A stretch of DNA of 8,406 bases from Actinomycetes bacterium (GTDB lineage Bacteria > Actinomycetota > Acidimicrobiia > Spongiisociales > UBA5794): contig JAHEEL010000098.1 of assembly GCA_024640745.1 (NCBI GenBank), positions 1-8,406 on the forward strand, given 5' to 3'. The notes beneath the pieces were generated by a model, which was not told the origin of the DNA, did no database searches, and worked only from the letters and a program-made list of their open reading frames with translations. Of the stretch, positions 1 to 5,575 are shown in pieces. The position numbers and the translations under genes are program-made. The number at the start of each line of letters is the position of its first letter. The stretch's first letter is position 1.

Positions 1-12
1 GGTCCGCCGCGC

Positions 13-36
13 TACAGTCGGTCACGCGAAGGAGGG
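13..36 (+). promoter_or_regulatory. Possible -10 element and Shine-Dalgarno of the first gene
   Basis: TACAGT at 13-18 fits the TAnnnT -10 pattern common in actinobacteria, and AAGGAGGG at 29-36 is a strong Shine-Dalgarno 8 bases before the ATG at 45. The ribosome binding site is convincing and fixes the start of the first gene. The -10 call is weak because any -35 element lies outside the window. Too little upstream sequence is present to judge whether a TPP riboswitch or other leader exists. Confidence 0.35.
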
Positions 37-44
37 CCAAGCCG

Positions 45-290
45 ATGGCCGGGTACCGCGCCGAATTCATGGTCGAGCCATTCGTTGAGGGTTCCCTCGG
101 CCCGGCGGTGGTCGCAGCCGTCGATGCGGTTGCCGAGAGCGGCTTCGAGCCGCTCGTCGACGCGTTCGGCACGACCTTCGAAGGCGAGGAAGACCGAGTG
201 GTTGCAGCGCTCGCCGAGATGCTTCACGCGGCCATGGGCGCAGGGGCGACGCGCGTCACCGTTCAGGTCGAACGCGCTTCCCCGCCGTGA
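45..290 (+). CDS. YkoF/MTH1187-like thiamine-binding family protein
   Basis: This 81-residue protein resembles the small YkoF/MTH1187 (formerly DUF77) family, whose members fold as a ferredoxin-like domain and in some cases bind thiamine or its pyrimidine moiety. What is seen: a first strand (AEFMVEPF, residues 6-13), a helix ending in AESGFEP (about 30-36), a strand with FGTTFEGEEDRV (about 41-52, matching the family's 'T-x-x-E-G' turn), a helix, and a final strand ATRVTVQVE (68-76). It is a single domain, about the length of MTH1187, while B. subtilis YkoF has two copies. It has no signal peptide or membrane segment and should be cytosolic. The ATG at 45 has a strong Shine-Dalgarno. The stop overlaps the GTG start of the next gene (GTGA), so the two are probably co-translated. 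The family match is from memory of the fold pattern; ligand binding is inference. Confidence 0.68.
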   Translation: MAGYRAEFMVEPFVEGSLGPAVVAAVDAVAESGFEPLVDAFGTTFEGEEDRVVAALAEMLHAAMGAGATRVTVQVERASPP

Positions 291-643
291 CGGAGCACCC
301 CGTTGTCGCAGCTGTTCGTCCAGCCTTCGAAGCATCGGGCGGGACCGTGATCGGCGCCGAGGAGGCCGAAGCTCTCGATGTTCCCCTCGAATGGGATGGC
401 GAGGTCATCGCCTACGTCAGGATCGGCTCGCTGGCCGACGCGCTCGAAAACCTCGTTGCCCGCATCGAAGACGAGCTCGGTGCTCCGCTCCCGGAACTCG
501 ATCGAACCGGGAAGCAGATCGCCGTGCGCTTGCTCGACGAGCGCGGTGCGTTCCTGCTCCGTCGCTCGATCGAAGACATCGCCGACCTGATGGGTGTCAG
601 CAGGATCACGATCTACAACTACCTGAATGCGATCCGAGCATGA
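287..643 (+). CDS. Small HTH_22 (YheO/DauR-like) DNA-binding protein
   Basis: This 118-residue protein is probably a transcriptional regulator. Residues 72-118 match the HTH_22 domain at the C-terminus of YheO/DauR proteins: a helix with RLLDERGAFLLRRSIEDIA (about 81-99), then LMGVSRITIYNYLN (101-114) as turn and recognition helix. YheO-type regulators are usually about 200-240 residues with an N-terminal PAS-like domain. Here only about 70 residues precede the HTH. The stretch PLEWDGEVIAYVRIGSLADAL (33-53) resembles the last strand and linker of that domain, so the sensor looks shortened rather than replaced. The start is GTG at 287, overlapping the previous stop by 4 bp and lacking its own Shine-Dalgarno, which suggests reinitiation after the YkoF-like gene. 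The target is unknown; the inverted repeat downstream at 673-687 is a candidate. The HTH call is firm; function as a repressor or activator is inferred. Confidence 0.72.
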   Translation: MTEHPVVAAVRPAFEASGGTVIGAEEAEALDVPLEWDGEVIAYVRIGSLADALENLVARIEDELGAPLPELDRTGKQIAVRLLDERGAFLLRRSIEDIADLMGVSRITIYNYLNAIRA

Positions 644-752
644 GACCGAATCACGCCCTTGCGCGTTCCGATTTGACTTTTCGTCAACGCCGAGGAAACC
701 TCTCCCGAGCGGCTTCGATGGAAGGTCGAGGTAGGTTCCAGGTGACGACAAG
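644..752 (+). promoter_or_regulatory. Intergenic region with inverted repeat around TTGACT
   Basis: This 109-bp gap precedes the transporter operon. TTGACT at 673-678 is a near-consensus -35 hexamer. It forms half of a perfect inverted repeat, TTGAC (673-677) and GTCAA (683-687), with a 5-base spacer. A second short repeat, GAGG-AAA-CCTC, lies at 692-702. At 17-base spacing the -10 position (696-701) reads AAACCT, which is poor, so the promoter is not certain. TAGGTT at 732-737 is another possible -10 but has no good -35 partner. AGGTGA at 740-745 is the probable Shine-Dalgarno for the ATG at 753. The repeat could be an operator, for instance for the HTH protein encoded just upstream. No open frame of its own is credible here. 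Confidence 0.35.
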
Positions 753-1967
753 ATGAGCATTCACCTCAGTCACCAGCAGCGGCGCATCCTGGCTTACAGC
801 ATCCCGGTGCTCGCCGTCTTCGCCGCACTCCTCTTCGGCGCCATCATGCTGGTCCTGCTCGGCGCCAACCCTTTCGAGGGGTACTCCGAGATGTTCATCG
901 GCGCATTCGGATCGGGCAATGCGCTCATCGCAACCATCCTCAAGGCCACGCCGCTGCTGTTCGTCGGTACCGGCATCGTGATTGCCTTCCGCGCCAACGT
1001 GATCAACATCGGGGCCGAGGGGCAGATGGTGCTCGGAGGGCTGTTCGCAACCATGGCGGCCCTGTACCTCCCCGAGATGCCGTCGTTCATCATGGTCCCC
1101 GTCATCCTGATTGCCGGCCTCGCCGGCGGCGCCCTGTGGGGGTGGATCCCGGGCGCGCTCAAGGCGTACTACCGGGTCAACGAGATCCTGAGCACGATCA
1201 TGCTCAACATCGTGGCCGTGCAGCTGATGAGCTACCTCTTGCGCGGTCCGCTCATCGACCCGGCGGAGATCGAGCGGGGAACCCGGATTCCGCAGACCGA
1301 GCGTCTGATGGAGTCCGCCGACCTGCCGCTGCTCTTCGGGAGCGACCGCTTCCACATCGGTCCCGTCCTCGCGGTGCTTGTCGCTATCGCCACCTACTAC
1401 CTGCTGTGGCGGACACCGCTCGGCTATCGGTTGCGCGCCGTCGGCTTGAGCGAGCATGCCGCCCGGTACGCCGGCATCCCCGTGCGTCGGACGATTGCCC
1501 TTGCACTCACCATGTCTGGTGCCCTCGCCGGTCTCGCCGGCGCCGTGCTCGTCTTCGGGAGCGAGAGCCATCGCATGGTCACCGACGGATCGACGATGGG
1601 CTTCACCGGGAGCGCCGGCTTCAACGGCATCGTTGCCGCGTTGCTCGGCGGTCTCCATCCCATTTGGACGATCCCCGCGTCGTTCCTCTTCGGCGGGCTC
1701 ATCGTCGGCGGTCAGGCCCTGCAGCGCGCCGTGCAGGTGCCGTCTGCGCTCATCGTTGCGCTCAACGGTCTCGTCGTCGTGTTCGTGGTGGCCGCGGACC
1801 GCTACCGCGTCCGGCTCCTCTCGACCGACGGGCGTGCCCAGGAGGTCGAGGACGATGGAAAGATGCCGCTCGACGAGGAGGATTCCGCGCTCGGCGCGGT
1901 CTATGACGCCGCGCCCATGGGCACCGATTCGTACGGTCAGGACGAGTCCGGGGACGATCCGCCATGA
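753..1967 (+). CDS. BMP-type (NupP-like) ABC importer permease
   Basis: This 404-residue inner-membrane protein is one of the two permeases of a BMP/NupNOPQ-type importer (BPD_transp_2 family, related to ribose and branched-chain amino acid permeases). It shows about nine to ten hydrophobic segments, for example 11-37, 60-80, 88-106, 111-134, 145-163, 201-219, 247-269, 287-300, 304-322 and 330-348. Family motifs are FRANVINIGAEGQM (79-92) and the cytoplasmic loop TPLGYRLRAVGLSEHAARYA (221-240), which probably contacts the ATPase. Residues 349-404 form a hydrophilic tail rich in Asp and Glu. This tail looks longer than in typical homologues, which end soon after the last membrane segment. The ATG at 753 follows AGGTGA at 740-745. 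The stop overlaps the next permease's start (ATGA), so the pair is translationally coupled and probably made in equal amounts. The substrate cannot be read from the permease; nucleosides are the usual cargo. Confidence 0.88.
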   Translation: MSIHLSHQQRRILAYSIPVLAVFAALLFGAIMLVLLGANPFEGYSEMFIGAFGSGNALIATILKATPLLFVGTGIVIAFRANVINIGAEGQMVLGGLFATMAALYLPEMPSFIMVPVILIAGLAGGALWGWIPGALKAYYRVNEILSTIMLNIVAVQLMSYLLRGPLIDPAEIERGTRIPQTERLMESADLPLLFGSDRFHIGPVLAVLVAIATYYLLWRTPLGYRLRAVGLSEHAARYAGIPVRRTIALALTMSGALAGLAGAVLVFGSESHRMVTDGSTMGFTGSAGFNGIVAALLGGLHPIWTIPASFLFGGLIVGGQALQRAVQVPSALIVALNGLVVVFVVAADRYRVRLLSTDGRAQEVEDDGKMPLDEEDSALGAVYDAAPMGTDSYGQDESGDDPP

Positions 1968-2896
1968 GCGAGGTGTTCACGACCGCGGTCATGGTTGCCG
2001 TCGTTGCCTCGGCGATCCGACTCGCCGTGCCGCTCCTGCTTGCCGCTCTGGGTGAGACGTTCGGGCAGCGCAGCGGTGTCTTGAACCTCGGGGTAGACGG
2101 CATCATGCTGCTTGGTGCCTTCAGCGGCTACTACGCCGTGCTCAAGACCGACAACGTCTGGCTCGGCCTGCTTGCCGGCGCCATCGTCGGCCTCGTGCTG
2201 GGCCTTGCCTCTGCCGTGATCGCCGTCACCCTCAAGGCGGAGCAGGGAATCAGCGGAATCGGCGTCTACCTCTTCGGCCTCGGGATGAGCGACCTGCTCT
2301 TCCAGAAGCTCGTCGGCACGCCGATCCCGATCGATCAGTTCCCGGGGGTCGATATCCCGATCCTGTCCGACATTCCGTACATCGGAGAGATGTTCTTCCA
2401 GCACAGCCTGGTGATCTACCTGGCGTTCCTTTCGATTCCTGTGGCGACGTTCGTGATCAATCGAACGACGTTCGGCATGAAGATCCGAGCCGTCGGTGAG
2501 TACCCGGACGCCGCCGACACCCTCGGTGTCAGCGTGGCCGGAGTGCGCTACGCCACCGAGATCATCGGCGGTACCCTTGCCGGGATTGCGGGCGCAGTGC
2601 TGGCGATCACCCTCGGTATTTTCCAACAGAACCTCACGAACGGTGCCGGGTTCATCGCCATCGCACTCGTGTATTTCGGCGCGTGGAGACCGACCGGCAT
2701 CATGCTGGGTGCGCTGCTCTTCGGATTTGTCAACGCCCTCGTGCTCGAACTGAAGACACTCGAGATCATCCCCCGGGATCTCTCGAACCTCGCTTCGATG
2801 GCGCCGGCGATCATCACGATTCTGGCTCTGGTCTTCGTGGCGCGACGCTTCCGGGCGCCGTCCGCGTTGACCAAGCCATTCACAAGAGGGAAGTAG
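1964..2896 (+). CDS. BMP-type (NupQ-like) ABC importer permease
   Basis: This 310-residue membrane protein is the second permease and should form the heteromeric channel with its upstream partner. The clearest family signature is ALGETFGQRSGVLNLGVDGI (28-47) followed by MLLGA, near-identical in pattern to the 'GE-x-x-G-x-x-S-G-V-x-N-L-G-x-E-G' block of NupQ/YufQ-type permeases. Hydrophobic segments lie near 8-29, 45-60, 65-90, 98-113, 148-166, 199-219, 228-239, 245-262 and 279-294. The cytoplasmic loop RTTFGMKIRAVGEYPDAADT (167-186) parallels the loop in the other permease. The length is normal for the family. The ATG at 1964 overlaps the upstream stop; GGGGA at 1950-1954 may assist. A hairpin at 2898-2912 follows the TAG stop directly, then the binding-protein gene begins 35 bases downstream. 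Confidence 0.9.
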   Translation: MSEVFTTAVMVAVVASAIRLAVPLLLAALGETFGQRSGVLNLGVDGIMLLGAFSGYYAVLKTDNVWLGLLAGAIVGLVLGLASAVIAVTLKAEQGISGIGVYLFGLGMSDLLFQKLVGTPIPIDQFPGVDIPILSDIPYIGEMFFQHSLVIYLAFLSIPVATFVINRTTFGMKIRAVGEYPDAADTLGVSVAGVRYATEIIGGTLAGIAGAVLAITLGIFQQNLTNGAGFIAIALVYFGAWRPTGIMLGALLFGFVNALVLELKTLEIIPRDLSNLASMAPAIITILALVFVARRFRAPSALTKPFTRGK

Positions 2897-2897
2897 A

Positions 2898-2912
2898 GGG
2901 TCGCCACGACCC
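2898..2912 (+). other. Short hairpin between permease and binding-protein genes
   Basis: GGGTCG (2898-2903) pairs perfectly with CGACCC (2907-2912) across a 3-base CCA loop, starting one base after the permease stop codon. It ends 8 bases before the Shine-Dalgarno of the next gene (AGGAGG at 2921-2926). There is no T-tract, so it is not a standard terminator. It could block 3' exonuclease decay or modulate translation of the binding protein. With a 6-bp stem, chance occurrence in GC-rich DNA is possible. Confidence 0.4.
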
Positions 2913-2920
2913 ACCAACCA

Positions 2921-2934
2921 AGGAGGAAGACTTG
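2921..2934 (+). promoter_or_regulatory. Shine-Dalgarno and TTG start of the binding-protein gene
   Basis: AGGAGG at 2921-2926 sits 5 bases before TTG at 2932-2934. This decides the start of the binding protein: from TTG the product begins M-K-S-R and forms a normal lipoprotein signal peptide. The in-frame ATG at 2683 would place about 80 non-homologous residues inside the permease gene, and the ATG at 2965 would remove the positively charged N-region. Confidence 0.8.
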
Positions 2935-3882
2935 AAGAGCAGAACCATCACGTTGGTCGTTCTCATGGCAGCGTTCGCGCTGATTGCGGCGGCTTGCAGT
3001 AGTGACGATTCGGCCGAGGGTTTCAGGATTGCAATCGTGGCGCCATCGGCGTCCAACGACCTTGCCTTCACCCAGTCGATGGTCGATTCGGCCAATCGTA
3101 TCGAAGGCGCCGAGGTGGCCGTCACCGACGGAACCTTTGTCGTCGAAGACGCGGCGGTCGCCCTTCGCGACTACGCCACCGAGGGCTACGACCTCGTCAT
3201 CGGTCACGGTTCGCAGTACGGCGGATCGTTGTCGGAGATCGCCCCCGACTTCCCCGAAACCTCGTTCGCCTGGGGCACGGCGGCCGATACGTTCGGTCTG
3301 CCCAACGTCTACTCGTACGAGGCAGCGTCCGACCAGGGCGGCGAGGTAATGGGGATCATGGCAGCGGCGCTGTCCCAGGCCGCGAATGTCGGCATCGTTG
3401 GCCCAATCGAGGTCGGCGACGCAAAGCTCTACGTTGACGGATTCGAGAAAGGCGTGCTCGAGCAGAATCCGGGCGCGACCGTGAACATCAACTACATCGA
3501 CTCGTTCAGCGATGTTGCGCTTGCTTCGGAGGCGGCCCAGTCGCTGATCGGCGCCGGCGCCGACGTGATGTCCGGCACGGCGCAGATGACAGTAGGCGCC
3601 GTTGGCGTGGCCAGCACAGAGGGCGTCCTGTGGTTCGGCACGCAGTCGAACCAGACGAGCCTTGCCCCTGAAATCGTGGTCGCGTCGCAGGTGTACCACT
3701 GGGAGAACATGCTCGAAGACATGATCGCGAAGATCAAGGACGGCACGCTCGGCGGAGAGGTGTACGAAATCAACTTCGCGAACGAGGGTCTGGTCATCGA
3801 ATACAACGAGGACTATGACCTGCCGGGCGACGTCAAGGATCTCGGTGAGGCGAAGATCGACGAGTTCAAGAACGAAGGCTAG
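2932..3882 (+). CDS. BMP-family ABC importer substrate-binding lipoprotein
   Basis: This 316-residue protein should be the extracytoplasmic, membrane-anchored binding protein of the importer. Residues 1-22 are a lipoprotein signal: K2 and R4, a hydrophobic core (about 5-18), and a lipobox ending AAAC with Cys22 as the lipidated residue. The mature protein starts with a short SSDDS linker, then the BMP fold (PF02608) with first strand FRIAIVAPSASND, TQSMVDSANRI, and YDLVIGHGSQYGGSLSEIAP followed by FPETSFAW. The second lobe contains VGIVGPIEVGDAKLYVDGFE, then INYIDSFSD, GAGADVMSG, FGTQSNQTSLAPE (235-247) and VVASQVYHWE (249-258). The family's usual 'G-x-D-x-D-Q' block reads GTQSNQ (236-241) and the Lys usually found after the 'S-x-x' of the next block is Tyr255. 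The ligand may therefore not be a nucleoside. The gene is flanked by hairpins at 2898-2912 and 3892-3921, consistent with separate control of its level. Confidence 0.87.
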   Translation: MKSRTITLVVLMAAFALIAAACSSDDSAEGFRIAIVAPSASNDLAFTQSMVDSANRIEGAEVAVTDGTFVVEDAAVALRDYATEGYDLVIGHGSQYGGSLSEIAPDFPETSFAWGTAADTFGLPNVYSYEAASDQGGEVMGIMAAALSQAANVGIVGPIEVGDAKLYVDGFEKGVLEQNPGATVNINYIDSFSDVALASEAAQSLIGAGADVMSGTAQMTVGAVGVASTEGVLWFGTQSNQTSLAPEIVVASQVYHWENMLEDMIAKIKDGTLGGEVYEINFANEGLVIEYNEDYDLPGDVKDLGEAKIDEFKNEG

Positions 3883-3891
3883 AAAGAGTGT

Positions 3892-3921
3892 TGGTCGGGG
3901 GATCGATCGATCCCCCGACCA
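3892..3921. terminator. Perfect 30-bp palindrome after the binding-protein gene
   Basis: Positions 3892-3921 read identically on both strands. The arm TGGTCGGGGGATCGA is followed by its exact complement, centred between 3906 and 3907. As RNA it would form a very stable stem of about 13 bp with a 4-base loop, 9 bases after the stop codon and 7 bases before the Shine-Dalgarno of the ATPase gene. No T-tract follows, so a standard Rho-independent stop is unlikely. Partial attenuation or protection of the upstream message is more plausible. This placement between a binding-protein gene and the rest of its operon is known from other ABC importers (malE-malF in E. coli). As DNA it contains three GATC sites and could also be a dimer binding site. 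Confidence 0.7.
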
Positions 3922-3939
3922 CACGAACAGGAGTGACGT

Positions 3940-5517
3940 GTGACGACGAGCCCGATGCTCGAGATGCGGGGAATCACGAAGCGGTTCCCGGGTGTGGTCG
4001 CGAACGACAACGTCGACTTTGACCTCTTCGCGGGCGAAGTCCATACGCTGCTCGGCGAGAACGGGGCCGGCAAGAGCACGCTGATGAAGGTGCTCTACGG
4101 CTTGTACCCGCCTGACGCCGGCACGATCCGCATCGACGGCGACCTCGTGACCATCGACAGCCCGAACGACGCGATCGAACGCGGCGTCGGCATGGTCCAC
4201 CAGCATTTCATGCTCGTACCGACGCTCACGGTCGCGGAGAACGTCGCACTCGGCTTGCCGTCGAGCCGAGGGTTCCTCACCGATCTCGACGTGGTGTCGC
4301 AACGCATCACCGAGCTTGCGGGTCAGTACGGCCTGGACATCGATCCGAGCGCTGTTGTGTGGCAGCTCTCGGTCGGCGAGCGTCAGCGTGTTGAGATCCT
4401 CAAGGCGCTGTACCGCGAAGCGAAGTTGCTGATCCTCGACGAGCCGACGGCTGTGCTCACACCGCAAGAAGTCGATCAGCTGTTCACGACGCTGCGGCAA
4501 CTGACCGCAGACGGCCGCGGACTGATCTTCATCTCGCACAAGCTTCATGAGGTGTTGGCGCTCAGCGACCGAATCACCGTGCTGCGGCATGGGGCGGTGA
4601 CCGGCGAAGTGCCGGTGCAGGGAGCGACGCGAGAGAGCCTTGCAAACATGATGGTGGGGCGGCAGGTGAAGCTCAGCCCCGACAAGCTGCCGGCCGAGCC
4701 GGGCGAGGTTGCACTCGAGATTCGCGACCTCACGGTGATGGGCGACCGAGGTCTCGTGGCGGTGGATCACCTGAGTCTCGACGTGCGCAAGGGCGAGATC
4801 CTCGGCATCGCCGGCGTGTCCGGGAACGGCCAACGTGAGATGGCGGAGACTATCGCCGGCTTGCGCAAGGCCGAGAGCGGGACGATCAAGATCGTGGCCC
4901 AGGATGTCACCAATGCCCTGCCGAAGAAGATCCGTCAGGCAGGCCTCGCGTACGTGCCGGAGGAGCGGATGCGGGAAGGCGCGATTGCCGACTTCACCGT
5001 CTGGGAGAACCTGCTACTCATCGACTTCGAGAGCCGGGACTACCTGAAGTACGGTCTGTTCGACTTCGGGGCGATCCGGGACCACTCCAACGACCTCGTC
5101 GAATCCTTCGATGTGCGCACGCCGTCGATCGAGACGTCCTGTGGCAGCCTCTCTGGCGGCAATATCCAGAAGGTCATCATGGCTCGCGAGTTGTCGTCTT
5201 CGCCGATCGTTCTGGTCGCGTCCCAACCGACGCGCGGGGTCGACATCGGAGCCGCCGAGTACATCCACCGGCGCCTCATCGACAAGCGCAACCAGCTCAG
5301 CGATGCTGAGTTCATCCAGCAGAAGCTGCTCGAACACCGCACGGCGATGACGGCGGTGCTCATGATCTCAGAGGACCTCGACGAGGTCTTCGGGCTCTCG
5401 GACCGGATTGCGGTCATGTACGAGGGGAAGATCATGGGGATCGTAGAGCCGGACACGACTACCCGGGAAGAAGTCGGTTTGATGATGGCCGGCGTCTCAC
5501 GGGAAGCCACGACCTGA
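3940..5517 (+). CDS. BMP-type (NupO-like) ABC importer double ATPase
   Basis: This 525-residue cytoplasmic protein has two nucleotide-binding domains and powers the importer. Domain 1 is complete: Walker A GENGAGKST (39-47), Q-loop Gln88, signature LSVGERQR (143-150), Walker B LILDEP with Asp167 and Glu168, H-loop His200. Domain 2 is the degenerate type usual in this family: GVSGNGQRE (292-300) has Gln298 where Walker A has Lys, the signature LSGGN (404-408) is intact, and the Walker B region reads VASQPTRGVDIG with Gln429 in place of the catalytic Glu. Composite sites would pair the domain 2 signature with the domain 1 Walker A. Residues 439-450 (AEYIHRRLIDKR) and 456-467 (AEFIQQKLLEHR) look like two copies of one helix that is single in usual homologues. 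The GTG start at 3940 has AGGAG at 3929-3933. As last gene of the operon it lies behind the palindrome. Substrate is unassigned. Confidence 0.9.
   Translation: MTTSPMLEMRGITKRFPGVVANDNVDFDLFAGEVHTLLGENGAGKSTLMKVLYGLYPPDAGTIRIDGDLVTIDSPNDAIERGVGMVHQHFMLVPTLTVAENVALGLPSSRGFLTDLDVVSQRITELAGQYGLDIDPSAVVWQLSVGERQRVEILKALYREAKLLILDEPTAVLTPQEVDQLFTTLRQLTADGRGLIFISHKLHEVLALSDRITVLRHGAVTGEVPVQGATRESLANMMVGRQVKLSPDKLPAEPGEVALEIRDLTVMGDRGLVAVDHLSLDVRKGEILGIAGVSGNGQREMAETIAGLRKAESGTIKIVAQDVTNALPKKIRQAGLAYVPEERMREGAIADFTVWENLLLIDFESRDYLKYGLFDFGAIRDHSNDLVESFDVRTPSIETSCGSLSGGNIQKVIMARELSSSPIVLVASQPTRGVDIGAAEYIHRRLIDKRNQLSDAEFIQQKLLEHRTAMTAVLMISEDLDEVFGLSDRIAVMYEGKIMGIVEPDTTTREEVGLMMAGVSREATT
5254..5340 (+). 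repeat. Diverged 51-bp tandem duplication inside the ATPase gene
   Basis: Bases 5254-5289 and 5305-5340 encode AEYIHRRLIDKR and AEFIQQKLLEHR with a 17-codon period. By direct count 24 of 36 bases match, and 5 of 12 residues are identical with most others conservative (Y/F, R/K, I/L, D/E). Both copies resemble the single 'E-Y-I-H-x-x-L-L-x-x-R' helix that follows the D-loop in related ATPases. An in-frame duplication is the simplest reading; an unrelated helical insertion is the alternative. Confidence 0.5.
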
Positions 5518-5532
5518 TCGCGGTTGCACGGC

Positions 5533-5555
5533 GCGGCGGATTGTTCGTCGGCCGC
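5533..5555 (+). other. Weak hairpin between transporter operon and dnaG
   Basis: GCGGC (5533-5537) pairs with GCCGC (5551-5555). After one G-G mismatch the stem continues for two or three more pairs, leaving a small loop near TTCGT. It sits 16 bases after the ATPase stop codon and could end or attenuate the transporter transcript, but there is no T-tract. It overlaps the region where the dnaG promoter would need its -35 element. It may be chance in GC-rich sequence. Confidence 0.3.
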
Positions 5556-5575
5556 ACGTTCTACGCTGACTACTG
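5541..5575 (+). promoter_or_regulatory. Candidate dnaG-rpoD promoter, possibly leaderless
   Basis: TACGCT at 5562-5567 matches the TAnnnT -10 pattern and lies 8 bases before the dnaG ATG at 5576. A transcript begun 7 to 9 bases beyond it would start at or within two bases of the ATG. TTGTTC at 5541-5546 is a weak -35 with a short 15-base spacing. No Shine-Dalgarno is seen in the 20 bases before the ATG. Leaderless genes are frequent in actinobacteria, so this reading fits the inferred lineage. Confidence 0.45.

Noticed and set aside
1..44. A TPP riboswitch upstream of the thiamine-binding-like gene.
   Set aside because: Only 44 bases are available and they contain no recognisable THI-box; this cannot be tested in the window.
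85..756. A 223-codon + strand frame spanning the first two genes and the gap.
   Set aside because: Arg/Ser-rich out-of-frame reading of two genes that have good family matches, a Shine-Dalgarno and an overlap junction.
684..1658. A 324-codon - strand open frame opposite the first permease.
   Set aside because: Opposite a clear membrane protein gene and of the charged low-complexity type produced by antisense of hydrophobic codons.
1937..2917. A 326-codon - strand open frame opposite the second permease.
   Set aside because: Same codon-bias effect; the product is Asp/Glu/Arg/His-rich with no recognisable fold and no ribosome binding site context.
2683..2931. Extended start of the binding protein at ATG 2683.
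   Set aside because: It would add 83 residues inside the permease gene and bury the lipoprotein signal; the TTG at 2932 has a strong Shine-Dalgarno.
3892..3921. Palindrome as a mobile-element end or attachment site.
   Set aside because: No transposase, integrase or direct repeats flank it, and the operon continues uninterrupted on both sides.
4801..4827. Inactivating mutation in the second Walker A of the ATPase (Gln instead of Lys).
   Set aside because: A degenerate second site with Gln and an 'A-x-Q-P-T-R-G' Walker B is usual for BMP and sugar-importer double ATPases, so it is not a lesion.
2548..4833. A 761-codon open frame on the - strand across the second permease, binding protein and ATPase genes.
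   Set aside because: It lies opposite three well-recognised genes, shows low-complexity Arg/His/Asp-rich sequence with no domain, and is expected when GC-rich codon use removes stop codons from the antisense frame.
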